Source: Mucilaginibacter sabulilitoris
Lineage (GTDB): Bacteria > Bacteroidota > Bacteroidia > Sphingobacteriales > Sphingobacteriaceae
Length of the DNA stretch: 64,000 nucleotides
Direction: 5' to 3'
Assembly (NCBI RefSeq): GCF_034262375.1
Contig: NZ_CP139558.1
Location: forward strand, 6,386,001-6,450,000
Both the position numbers and the translations under genes were made by a program. The notes below the pieces were generated by a model. It had not been told where the DNA came from, did not search any database, and saw only the letters and a program-made list of their open reading frames with translations. Shown here piece by piece: positions 1-8,017 of the stretch (position 1 is the first letter of the stretch; each line of letters starts with the position of its first letter).

Positions 1-18
1 TGTCTTGATTTATAACTA

Positions 19-309
19 TTATAACTCAATAATTTGTTGTTGAAGATCAGCAGGAATACTTAACCAGTTTGTATTTGATGTTACAGTTAACTTACGTCCA
101 TATTCATCTTTAATAATACCGATTATATGCTTATACCAGTGCAAATATGACTATTCTCTTGGTTTAGGCGAAAACAGATACCCTTCTTTATCATTCCAAT
201 GTACTTCGGTCGCACTACGCCAAATAAGAACAAAACATTCTGTTTCGGGCTTTATAAATAACTGTCCTGCCTTATTAATTCCTATAGTCGAAATATTATC
301 CGTTATCAT
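19..309 (-). pseudogene. Small conserved-looking protein interrupted by an in-frame amber codon
   Basis: Reading the minus strand from the ATG at 309-307 gives 52 codons (starting MITDNISTIGINKAGQLF) to a TAG at 153-151. The same frame then runs on without interruption for 43 codons (starting SYLHWYKHIIGIIKDEYG) to TAA at 21-19. Both halves look like ordinary protein, rich in aromatic and charged residues, so I read this as one soluble protein of about 96 residues broken by a nonsense change. No signal peptide or membrane segment is visible and I do not recognise the family. It ends upstream of the AsmA-like gene, which is on the same strand. Alternatives are a genuine 52-residue protein or a sequencing error; TGG to TAG is one simple single-base explanation. 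Confidence 0.6.
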
Positions 310-322
310 TCTTTAGCCACCC

Positions 323-3300
323 CTACTGTTCATCATCTGTCGTCTCCTTCAATTCATCCTCCTTCTTGGCTTTGCCCATCTTTATTTTGGGGTTTTCCTG
401 GGTGCCGGTAATGGTCATCGGGATACCGAATATGCCAAATGGTGGCAATCCCAGCCTGAATTGCAGGTTAAGTTTACCATCAAGGCCTACCTGGCCCTCA
501 AACCTTGGCCTGAAGCCTGCCATGCGCATTTTGGTGCGCTCAATGGTCATGATGTTGTTGGCAATGGAGCTTTTAATGTCAACTTTGGTAACATCGCCTT
601 TGGCCAGGCTATCATGCCCGGTTTGTTTGCCTACTGCGCTAAACAGTTTAAAGCCATATAGTTTTACCTTTTTTACAGATAACACTCCCCCGCCTTTTAT
701 GGATGGGTATATAGGTTTCATGTCGCCGTTGAGTTTGCCATTCAATTTATAATCTAATGATACCACACCCTGTACATGCGCGGCCGATGATGCCATATCA
801 TGAAACATCTTCACTTCTTTATAAGCCCTTTGTATATCAAATTCCTTGGCGTTGATATGATAATCAAAATACGCTTTTTGAGGGGTGGTGCTGCCGTAAG
901 TAGCATCCATTACTACAGGAGCGCCAATTAGGGTAAAGCCAGTTTGCTTAAGCAGTATCTGCCCGTTGTTGATGGTCATTTGCCCTTTGGCATCGGTGAT
1001 ATGCAGACCCATGTATTTTACCTTTTTTATATCGGCGGTAAAATTAAGATCGAGGTTGGACGGAACCAATATAACACCGTTTGATTTGGAAGGCTTTGCC
1101 GAGGCTGGTGTGCCCGCAAAGGCCATAAAATCATCAGCAATAATTAAACCGCTGCTCAGATTAAATTCACCCTTTAACGGCGAATTTGGTTTAACCGCGT
1201 AATTAATCACGTTTGACAGCGCTCCATTCAATACAATAACCGATTTACCATAATCGGCAGTAAACTGATCGAATTTCATCTTGTCCTGATTAAAGCTGAA
1301 CGCCCCCGTTTTAATCATGAACGGCTTAGGGAACAACTCCGACCGAAGGGCAATATCTTTTACCTTCATGGTACCCGAGTTGGCCAGCCGGTCATAACGG
1401 CCTGCTGTAGCATCGCTTTGTTTACCCTTCAACGAAAAATTAGTACTGATAAAACCCTTTACATCATAGCCCTGAAGCGCGAATACCTTGTAAATTTTGC
1501 CAATATCCAAACGGCCGCGAGAGGCTATGCGGTAATCCAGATCGTCAAAATTGCGTAGGTCGGCTTTTAACAGGAAGGGTTGTCCTTCAAACTTAAACGA
1601 AACGGGTTTAATATTAACTTTCAATCCCTTTAAATTTCCGGTATTATTACGGATATCTGCGCTGACCTGTATATCCTGCAGCGGGTGCGGATAATACTTG
1701 GTTTGGATGTACCCGTTTTTCAGTTCGAGTTGCGCGTTGGTAACCGGGAATATCCTGCGGGCCGGAATGTAGCGACCTTTGGTTTGCACATTGGCCGTCA
1801 AATCGCCGCGGATATCCATGGCAGTATCGGCCGGCATAAACTGTTTAATATCGGCCATGTGAAATTTGGCCTTAATACCCGCGTCTATTAAAGTCCCGGC
1901 GGTATTGCTCAGCTTAAAATACCCTTTTAAATAATTATTAAGGGCAACCATGTTCAGGTTGCTTACCTGCATGGAGGCATGGGCTATATCATGATCGGGG
2001 CAATTGGCGTTCATATCAAAGCTAATATTTTTAACGGCCTCGGGCAGACTTGCATATTTAAAATAGCCATTTCTAAACGACGAATGAAGCGTAAACTTGG
2101 GTATACTGGTAATTACTGTATCTGTTTTAGGCCTTAAGCCACCGGTCCTTTTAATGCCTTTGGCATATTTACCTTCGGCCACCATGTGCAGTGAGTAGCG
2201 ACCTTTCAGGTCAACCGCTTTTACACCAAAGGCACGGTTCCATTGTTCCAGGTTGATCTCCGTATTGATCTTTGCGAAGATGTCCGGTTCCTTAATCCCG
2301 TGTACTTTTATTACTGAGCCAAAATAATCCTTACCAATATTAAAATAAATAGAATCGATATTGAGCTTCAGGCTATCGGGGTTAAGGCCGGGCAGGTGGG
2401 CATCCATATTGATAAACAGATTTTTTACCGGCGCCGGGGTATTTTTATTGGCTACAAAACCGTCGCGCACCTTCATACTGAAATTAAGGTCGGGCATGAT
2501 ATTTTTTGCGGCGATGTATTTACCGGTAAGCGCTACCTGTATATTACCTGCCCCGTTTATTTCGGTATCATCAACGTATTTGGCATACTCAGCAGGCAGG
2601 GCTGTAAAAATATCGCTCAGGTCGTTTTGGTCAGATGTGATACGGAAATCCATATCATACCCGTCTTTCAGGAACTCAAAGCGCCCCTTAAACTTAACCG
2701 GCAGCTGGTTAATAAGCAGATCATTTTTTTGAAAGGCAAAAGCAAGTGATTTGGTGTTAATGCTGGTAACCAGATCGGCGTTTACCTTTTTACGGTGCAC
2801 GTAAGCTTTATTGCCATAATAAAAATCAACCGACGAAGATTCTACATGGCTGTACAGGTCAAAAATATCTTTGCTCAGGTCCCCGCTGCCCTTATAATTA
2901 AAACCCTGTCCTGTGACCAACATGGGCAGCGACCTGTCGTTATAAACCAGGCGGCTGTTTTCAATCAATATTTGTTCAATACCCAGCGAAGCGCTGCTGG
3001 TATCGGCGGCATTGGCGGGCTTTGCTCCTGCCGATCTGTATACATTGTAATTGGCCTTACCGCTGCTATCAACCTGTATGTTGATCACCGACTGGCTCAG
3101 GTAGATCTTATTGATCTTGATCTTGCTTTTAAAAACCGATGAGAGGTCAATAGCCAATGAAATTTCTTTAGCGGCAACCAGTGTGTCCTTTTGAAAGGGG
3201 GCGCTGCCATCAAGCTCAAAATCATTTAAAGTAAGGGTGAGCGACGGGAACCTTTTAAAGAAGGAAAGCCGGGTGCTTGTAAAATTAAGCTTGCCATTTA

Positions 3301-3448
3301 TACTGCCCGCGGCCCATTGTTTTATTTTATTGGTTACCGTTTGGGGGAAAAGATACGGTAGCAAAAACATCAGCAACAATAAGCTTACAAATGTCATGGC
3401 ACTTATTTTAAGCGTTTTAAATACAATTTTTTTTATCGGCATCGGCAT
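323..3448 (-). CDS. AsmA/TamB-like inner-membrane-anchored protein
   Basis: The 1041-residue product has one N-terminal membrane segment (about residues 13-33, TFVSLLLLMFLLPYLF) followed by a very long periplasmic region. That region is built of repeated beta-rich stretches with alternating hydrophobic residues and recurring LNL, ADI and KG patterns. This is the layout of the AsmA-like family, whose members form long hydrophobic grooves thought to carry phospholipid between inner and outer membranes; that role is family knowledge. The C-terminus (LPPFGIFGIPMTITGTQENP, then a charged tail) matches the usual end of Bacteroidota AsmA-like proteins. The start used has two alternative Met codons within the first three residues. 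The gene stands alone, with a 269-bp gap to the next gene. Confidence 0.8.
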   Translation of the reverse strand: MPMPIKKIVFKTLKISAMTFVSLLLLMFLLPYLFPQTVTNKIKQWAAGSINGKLNFTSTRLSFFKRFPSLTLTLNDFELDGSAPFQKDTLVAAKEISLAIDLSSVFKSKIKINKIYLSQSVINIQVDSSGKANYNVYRSAGAKPANAADTSSASLGIEQILIENSRLVYNDRSLPMLVTGQGFNYKGSGDLSKDIFDLYSHVESSSVDFYYGNKAYVHRKKVNADLVTSINTKSLAFAFQKNDLLINQLPVKFKGRFEFLKDGYDMDFRITSDQNDLSDIFTALPAEYAKYVDDTEINGAGNIQVALTGKYIAAKNIMPDLNFSMKVRDGFVANKNTPAPVKNLFINMDAHLPGLNPDSLKLNIDSIYFNIGKDYFGSVIKVHGIKEPDIFAKINTEINLEQWNRAFGVKAVDLKGRYSLHMVAEGKYAKGIKRTGGLRPKTDTVITSIPKFTLHSSFRNGYFKYASLPEAVKNISFDMNANCPDHDIAHASMQVSNLNMVALNNYLKGYFKLSNTAGTLIDAGIKAKFHMADIKQFMPADTAMDIRGDLTANVQTKGRYIPARRIFPVTNAQLELKNGYIQTKYYPHPLQDIQVSADIRNNTGNLKGLKVNIKPVSFKFEGQPFLLKADLRNFDDLDYRIASRGRLDIGKIYKVFALQGYDVKGFISTNFSLKGKQSDATAGRYDRLANSGTMKVKDIALRSELFPKPFMIKTGAFSFNQDKMKFDQFTADYGKSVIVLNGALSNVINYAVKPNSPLKGEFNLSSGLIIADDFMAFAGTPASAKPSKSNGVILVPSNLDLNFTADIKKVKYMGLHITDAKGQMTINNGQILLKQTGFTLIGAPVVMDATYGSTTPQKAYFDYHINAKEFDIQRAYKEVKMFHDMASSAAHVQGVVSLDYKLNGKLNGDMKPIYPSIKGGGVLSVKKVKLYGFKLFSAVGKQTGHDSLAKGDVTKVDIKSSIANNIMTIERTKMRMAGFRPRFEGQVGLDGKLNLQFRLGLPPFGIFGIPMTITGTQENPKIKMGKAKKEDELKETTDDEQ

Positions 3449-3717
3449 ACAAATAAACTGTGGGCAGGCGCCATGAAGATAAGGATAAAAGCTAATTATA
3501 ACAGATGAAATTATTATTACGCTTTGTTAAAGGATTAGCTGACCCTATGCTAAAACGCTAACGTGTTCCATGATTTGGTATTTTCTAAAATAAGGAAGAA
3601 GTTTTAAATATGACTGAACATTTTCTTTAGCCGCCATAAAAATTTTTAGTGTACTGTAGCATTTACCCCGGCTGATTACGTAAGGTTGAATATAAGTTTA
3701 TTACAATTATCAAGTTT

Positions 3718-4434
3718 ATGAAATACGTTCAACAAAATTTAAAAAGGCGGGCAGGCATAGTGGGAATGATGTGTTTGCTGGCGGGGCTGCTTACATCCTG
3801 TTTAAAGAACCATGACAGTGATTATGTAGAACCACCCGCCGCATTGATATCGGTAATCAATGCTTCGCCGGATGCACAACCGGTTAATTTTTTTCTGGAT
3901 CAAAATCAGGCCAACACCTTTCCGATAAGCTATGGTCACGGGCTTGATTATATCCGGGCCTTCCCGGGAAAACGTACCGCTTCTTTTTCAACGTCGGGCC
4001 TGTCGCAAAAGCTTAAATCAGATACCATTAGCCTGGTCGACAAAAAGTTTTACACCATTTATTTAACCAACGTGGTAAGCAAACCCGATATCGTGCTACT
4101 GGCCGATTCGATAGTTAAACCCGATGCCGGAAAAACCTCGCTACGTTTGGTGAATGTTAGCCCTGATGCCGGCGCGGTTGATCTTGCCATAAAAGGCGGC
4201 GATGTAATTGCAAGTAATACAGCTTATAAAAAAGCTTCGCTTTTTAAACAGTTTGACGGCAACACTTATACGCTGGAAATACGCAAAGCAGGCACTAATA
4301 CCGTTTTGGTAACCTTAACCGATGTTAAATTGATTGGAAATACCATTAATACTGTATGGCTGCAGGGTCTGAGCGCAGCTACAGATGATAAAAAGCTTAG
4401 CGCAAATGTGCAAAACAACGTTTATTATTATTAA
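3718..4434 (+). CDS. DUF4397 domain lipoprotein
   Basis: This 238-residue protein starts with a lipoprotein signal (GMMCLLAGLLTSC, lipobox LTSC, Cys at about residue 28), so it is probably anchored to a membrane. The mature part carries the hallmark DUF4397 sequence ISVINASPDAQPVNFFLDQ near residue 43 and a second, similar LVNVSPDAGAVDLAIKG near residue 141. The protein therefore has two related beta-sandwich units. DUF4397 proteins are common Bacteroidota surface or periplasmic proteins of unknown function. The gene is monocistronic: it is followed by a strong terminator shared with the convergent gene downstream. Confidence 0.85.
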   Translation: MKYVQQNLKRRAGIVGMMCLLAGLLTSCLKNHDSDYVEPPAALISVINASPDAQPVNFFLDQNQANTFPISYGHGLDYIRAFPGKRTASFSTSGLSQKLKSDTISLVDKKFYTIYLTNVVSKPDIVLLADSIVKPDAGKTSLRLVNVSPDAGAVDLAIKGGDVIASNTAYKKASLFKQFDGNTYTLEIRKAGTNTVLVTLTDVKLIGNTINTVWLQGLSAATDDKKLSANVQNNVYYY

Positions 4435-4458
4435 CTGTTTGGTATTTCAAATTTGTAA

Positions 4459-4494
4459 AAAAGGCCTTCTGATTAGTTATCAGGAGGCCTTTTT
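4459..4494. terminator. Bidirectional rho-independent terminator
   Basis: An A-run, a stem AAGGCCT-CTGAT paired with ATCAG-AGGCCTT around a TAGTT loop, then five T. It lies between two convergent genes (DUF4397 lipoprotein and the secreted hypothetical protein) and can serve both. Confidence 0.85.
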
Positions 4495-4522
4495 GCAATC
4501 TAAATACCGTTTGTAACAGTAG

Positions 4523-5155
4523 CTAAGATTCAATGTTCAGACTCAAAAGAATAGTCCCGTCCGCTGACTTATAAACCAGGACGCTGGCTAAAACAAGGTC
4601 GCTTATATCATGCCCCCAAATCCTATATTTACCATTGGTTTGGTTTCTGTTGTATACAGTTTTTCGTTCATTAACTGGTATTGTTTTTATGGTTGCGGAA
4701 GCCTCCTCGTCCTGGTAAAGCTTGTGATAATGATCACTTATTGCCCTAACCAACTGTTCCCTGGTAAAACCGGTTGCAGAAGCCAGCGTAAAACGATATT
4801 CGTTAGTTAATGGATAATCAATTATTACGGTTATTTTTTTTGGTATAACAATTTGATCTTTGTCTATCAAATTGGAGATATCCGGTTGTTCCATCTCAAC
4901 GTGCGGAACAAAACCGTCTTCATAATCGGCAAGATTGTTTGTTTTAACCCGGAAATCTATTTCACCAAGTAACGTTCCTAAATTATCTGTATTCTTATCT
5001 ACGGCTTGCTGTTCAAGCCTTGTAAGTATTTTATCATAACTATCAGATATCGTATCCGTTACCGGCTGCCCTTTAGATGACATACTGCTTTGCTGAGCAG
5101 TACAGGTTAGTGAAAACGAGATGAGCAGACAAAAAACTGCTTTAAAAAATTTCAT
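4523..5155 (-). CDS. Secreted hypothetical protein (possible lipoprotein)
   Basis: The 210-residue product has a clear export signal, MKFFKAVFCLLISFSLTCTAQ. It could be cut by signal peptidase I after TAQ or by signal peptidase II at LTC. The mature protein has no further membrane segment. Near the C-terminus it has NGKYRIWGHDISDLVLASVLVYK, a pattern I associate with uncharacterised Bacteroidota exported proteins; I cannot name a function. It contains a conserved-looking TREQLVRAISDHYHKLYQDEEA helix. It converges with the DUF4397 gene and is divergent from the Crp/Fnr regulator. Confidence 0.7.
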   Translation of the reverse strand: MKFFKAVFCLLISFSLTCTAQQSSMSSKGQPVTDTISDSYDKILTRLEQQAVDKNTDNLGTLLGEIDFRVKTNNLADYEDGFVPHVEMEQPDISNLIDKDQIVIPKKITVIIDYPLTNEYRFTLASATGFTREQLVRAISDHYHKLYQDEEASATIKTIPVNERKTVYNRNQTNGKYRIWGHDISDLVLASVLVYKSADGTILLSLNIES

Positions 5156-5282
5156 AGATTCAGGTTAAACAGATTTAAGATGATTGTTTTTCTGAAGTAA
5201 ATATAGACTTAACCGATAAGATATATCACCTTGTTTTACTCCAAAATTTACTTACTTTGATATTAATTAATCATGCCGGCAA

Positions 5283-5855
5283 ATGGAGCCTAAAGAAATA
5301 TTAAGAGAGCACATCGCAAAAACGATATCCCTCACCGACGAACAGTTTGACTATTTCTTTTCACATTTTAAATATCAGTCTTTTAAAAAAGGGCAAACTA
5401 TTATTTCTGAAGGCGACATGGTGGATTGTGAGTATTTTGTGCTTTCGGGATGTTTAAAATCATTCTTTATCAATGATGATATTAAAATGTTTATCCTTCA
5501 GTTTGCCATGCCAACCTGGTGGACATCGGATTTTAACGCCCTGTACAGCCATACAAAAGCTACCATCAACCTTGACTGTATTACCGATGCCGAAGTGCTT
5601 TGCATATCGAATAATGACCGTGAAAAAATCTGCAAAGAAATACACCTGGTCGAATACTTTTTTCGATGGAGAACCAACAAGGGCTATGTAGCTTCTCAAA
5701 AAAGGCTTCTATCGCTAATGAACAATGATGCCAAAGCCCGCTATGAAGAACTGATGCAACAGTACCCGGCTTTATATAACATTGTCCCTAAACACCTGAT
5801 TGCTGCTTACTTAGGCGTTTCAAGAGAAACCCTGAGCCGGCTATATCACGTCTGA
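5283..5855 (+). CDS. Crp/Fnr family transcriptional regulator
   Basis: This 190-residue protein has an N-terminal cyclic-nucleotide-binding-like beta-roll (about residues 25-115; FKKGQTIISEGDMVDCEYFVLSGCLKSFF is typical) and a C-terminal helix-turn-helix ending HLIAAYLGVSRETLSRL. The length and the very short tail after the recognition helix match the Bacteroidota Crp/Fnr subgroup. The ligand is unknown: no cysteine cluster for an Fnr-type iron-sulfur centre is seen. A likely promoter lies just upstream (TTG at 5231, TTACTTTG at 5252-5259). Two perfect or near-perfect palindromes of Crp type sit immediately after its stop codon, in front of the next operon, which makes it the natural candidate regulator of that operon. 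Confidence 0.88.
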   Translation: MEPKEILREHIAKTISLTDEQFDYFFSHFKYQSFKKGQTIISEGDMVDCEYFVLSGCLKSFFINDDIKMFILQFAMPTWWTSDFNALYSHTKATINLDCITDAEVLCISNNDREKICKEIHLVEYFFRWRTNKGYVASQKRLLSLMNNDAKARYEELMQQYPALYNIVPKHLIAAYLGVSRETLSRLYHV

Positions 5856-5857
5856 AA

Positions 5858-5873
5858 TGTGATGTACATCACA
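5858..5873. promoter_or_regulatory. Crp/Fnr-type operator, site 1
   Basis: TGTGATGTACATCACA is a perfect palindrome. It matches the classical Crp pattern TGTGA-N6-TCACA at every fixed base. It begins 2 bases after the regulator's stop codon. Its centre is 37 bp from the centre of site 2. Confidence 0.7.
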
Positions 5874-5894
5874 TAATAACTACCTCATTTACTA

Positions 5895-5910
5895 TGTGAT
5901 GTACATCACG
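5895..5910. promoter_or_regulatory. Crp/Fnr-type operator, site 2
   Basis: TGTGATGTACATCACG has the same 14-bp palindromic core as site 1 with one outer base changed. It lies 71 bp before the YceI start codon. If TTTG at 5937-5940 is the -7 element, the site centre falls near -42, the position expected for an activator touching RNA polymerase (inference). Confidence 0.7.
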
Positions 5911-5980
5911 TAATACCCTCTTGTTTCCTGCCGTACTTTGTGTTATAAATAATTGCAAAACAATTTAAAACATAAAGAAA

Positions 5981-6511
5981 ATGGAAACTAAAAACTTTGA
6001 GATCGTAAGCGCCAAAAGCAATATTGACTGGGTTGGACGTAAAGTAACCGGCGCGCATAATGGTACCATCGCAGTTAAAGAGGGTACATTAACACTTGCA
6101 AATGGTAAACTTACCGGTGGTAAATTTACTGTTGATACAACCAGCATTGAAATTCTGGATGTTACCGATCCTGCTACCAATATGCAGTTTGCCGGCCACC
6201 TCGCTTCAGATGATTTCTTCTCATCAGAAAAATTCCCCGAAGCAACTTTTGAGATCACTTCCGTAACACCAAAAACGGACAATGATTATCACATCCAGGG
6301 AAACCTTACTATTAAAGCTATTACCCATCCTGTAAGCTTTGATGCAGCATTAACTGCTAATAACAATACCATCAGCGCATTGGGTAAAATAGTGGTTGAC
6401 CGTACCAAATACAATATGAAATTCCGTTCAGGAAATTTCTTTAAAGACCTGGGCGATACCCTGATCTACAATGATTTTGATTTGAATGTAAATATCACTG
6501 CAGTTGCTTAA
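5981..6511 (+). CDS. YceI family protein
   Basis: The 176-residue protein shows the YceI lipocalin-like beta-barrel pattern. It has an early IDWVGRKVTGAHNGTI strand pair, GGKFTVDTTSIEILD, the conserved HLASDDFFSSEKFPEATFE block (about residues 71-89) and a final DFDLNVNITA strand. The family binds long isoprenoid or amide ligands and is linked to stress responses. Unlike E. coli YceI it has no signal peptide, so it should be cytoplasmic. It is the first gene of a tight five-gene run (YceI, tautomerase, SDR, NTF2-like, nitronate monooxygenase) that begins 71 bp after a Crp/Fnr-type operator pair. Confidence 0.9.
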   Translation: METKNFEIVSAKSNIDWVGRKVTGAHNGTIAVKEGTLTLANGKLTGGKFTVDTTSIEILDVTDPATNMQFAGHLASDDFFSSEKFPEATFEITSVTPKTDNDYHIQGNLTIKAITHPVSFDAALTANNNTISALGKIVVDRTKYNMKFRSGNFFKDLGDTLIYNDFDLNVNITAVA

Positions 6512-6537
6512 TCAGCAACTGCATAAAAATTAAAGCC

Positions 6538-6756
6538 ATGCCATACATAAAAATTGAGCTAACCCGCGAAGGAGTTACCCGCGAGCAAAAGCAAAGACTT
6601 ATAAAAGGGGTTACCGACCTGATGTCCGACACCTTGAATAAAGACCCTCATTTAACACATGTAGTAATACAGGAAATTGATCTGGACGACTGGGGTTATG
6701 CAGGCGAACAGGTTTCAGTACTAAGAGAAAAAGGCATCACTGCCGATAAAAAATAA
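6538..6756 (+). CDS. 4-oxalocrotonate tautomerase family protein
   Basis: At 72 residues this has the size of the small tautomerase family. After removal of Met the protein starts with Pro (MPYIKIELTREGVTREQKQRL), the catalytic N-terminal proline of 4-oxalocrotonate tautomerases. The helix EQKQRLIKGVTDLMSDTL and the following strand HVVIQEIDLDDWGYAG fit the beta-alpha-beta fold. The substrate is unknown; relatives act on enol-keto isomers and some dehalogenate or hydrate small unsaturated acids. It lies 26 bp after yceI and 4 bp before the SDR gene, so it is surely co-transcribed. Confidence 0.9.
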   Translation: MPYIKIELTREGVTREQKQRLIKGVTDLMSDTLNKDPHLTHVVIQEIDLDDWGYAGEQVSVLREKGITADKK

Positions 6757-6760
6757 AACA

Positions 6761-7507
6761 ATGAAAAAGCAAACAGTAATAATAACCGGAGCATCATCCG
6801 GTATAGGTTTAGGCGTCGCTAAATATTTCTTAGAAAGAGGCGACAATGTAGTTATCAATTCATCAACTGATGCAAAACTGCAGAAAGCTTATGAAGAACT
6901 GGGCGCAGGTAATAACCTGGCTATGGTTGCAGGCAACGTAAGCGACAAAAACACAGGCATCAAGCTTGTTGAAAAAGCGATTGAAAAATTCGGTTCGGTT
7001 GATGTGCTCGTAAATAATGCAGGTATATTTGAAACCAAACCATTCCTGGAAGTTGATGAAGCTTTCCTTGACCGCTTTTTAAATACCAACCTTAAAGGCA
7101 CTTATTTCACCACACAGGCCGCTATCCCTCAAATGCTAAAACAGCATGACGGTGTGATAATTAATATAGGTACACCATTAGTAGATCATGCTATTGGTGG
7201 TTGGGATATTACGGCGGCAATGTCAAGCAAGGGTGCTATACACTCCCTCACTTTACAGCTTGCCGCCGAATTTGGCAAACAAAACATAAGGGTAAATACA
7301 GTTGCTCCAGGTACTATACGTACTCCTATGCACGCCAGCGGCGGTGAGGATAACACTGACAAAACCGCAGGGGTACATTTAGTTAACAGGGTAGGCGAAG
7401 TTGAAGATGTAGCCCACATGGTTTACACCGTTGCCAAAAGTAATTTTATTAGCGGTGCTATTATTAACGTTGACGGCGGCTTTGGTGCCGGTCATAACGC
7501 TAATTAA
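6761..7507 (+). CDS. Short-chain dehydrogenase/reductase with altered active site
   Basis: This 248-residue Rossmann protein has the cofactor motif TGASSGIG (about residues 10-17), NNAG (about residues 86-89) and the C-terminal GAIINVDGGFGAGH typical of classical SDRs. The usual catalytic YxxxK reads A-M-S-S-K here (in ITAAMSSKGAIHSLTLQLAA), so the tyrosine is replaced by alanine. The catalytic Ser position (INIGTPLVDHA) is also not a plain Ser. It may therefore be a non-reductase binder or use another chemistry; this is inference from the motif. It lies 4 bp behind the tautomerase in the Crp-site operon. Confidence 0.88.
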   Translation: MKKQTVIITGASSGIGLGVAKYFLERGDNVVINSSTDAKLQKAYEELGAGNNLAMVAGNVSDKNTGIKLVEKAIEKFGSVDVLVNNAGIFETKPFLEVDEAFLDRFLNTNLKGTYFTTQAAIPQMLKQHDGVIINIGTPLVDHAIGGWDITAAMSSKGAIHSLTLQLAAEFGKQNIRVNTVAPGTIRTPMHASGGEDNTDKTAGVHLVNRVGEVEDVAHMVYTVAKSNFISGAIINVDGGFGAGHNAN

Positions 7508-7620
7508 TTTAACCGGAAGCGTGAAACGTTTTTTTGCTGATCATGTTGTTTATATCGCTTGCTGCTTGCTTTATGCACAGCAGGCAGGCAATAAATAAGC
7601 ACTCTAAAAAATACAATATC

Positions 7621-7998
7621 ATGGAAAATTCAGAAGCAGATTCATTAGCAATCTCACAAACATTGGATAATTATTTTAAGAGCATTTACGAAGGTGATGT
7701 AGACCTGTTAAGCTCTACCTTTAATGCTGGCACACTGTTGTTTGGCGATGTAAAGGGACAGCCTTATGCCAAAACATTAGATGTATATCTTGACGGTGTT
7801 AAAAATCGCCAAAGTCCTAAAGATTCAGGTAAACCCTTTAAAGGAGAGATCATTACTATCAACGTGATCAACTCTATCGCGATAGCTAAGGTTCGCGTTA
7901 AAATGTATGACTTTAACTATCATGAATTTTTGTCGTTCCATAAAATAAACAACCGCTGGGTAATTGTCAATAAAATGATAAGCGACGTTACCGAATAA
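7621..7998 (+). CDS. NTF2-like (SnoaL / lumazine-binding type) protein
   Basis: From the ATG at 7621 the product is 125 residues with the NTF2-like cone fold pattern: SLAISQTLDNYFKSIYEGDVDLLSSTFN helix, then FKGEIITINVINSIAIAKVRVKMY and FLSFHKINNRWVIVNKMISDV strands. Small proteins of this type are often isomerases, hydratases or ligand carriers; the substrate is not evident. The frame is also open from an ATG at 7534, which would add a hydrophobic leader with a possible lipobox (LAAC). I prefer 7621 because that start matches the usual domain length. It is the fourth gene of the operon, 20 bp before nitronate monooxygenase. Confidence 0.8.
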   Translation: MENSEADSLAISQTLDNYFKSIYEGDVDLLSSTFNAGTLLFGDVKGQPYAKTLDVYLDGVKNRQSPKDSGKPFKGEIITINVINSIAIAKVRVKMYDFNYHEFLSFHKINNRWVIVNKMISDVTE

Positions 7999-8017
7999 TC
8001 AATTAATACTTAAAGCT

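Noticed and set aside
151..153. Programmed stop-codon read-through or pyrrolysine at the amber codon
   Set aside because: No read-through signal or pyrrolysine genes are visible, and simple nonsense mutation explains it better.
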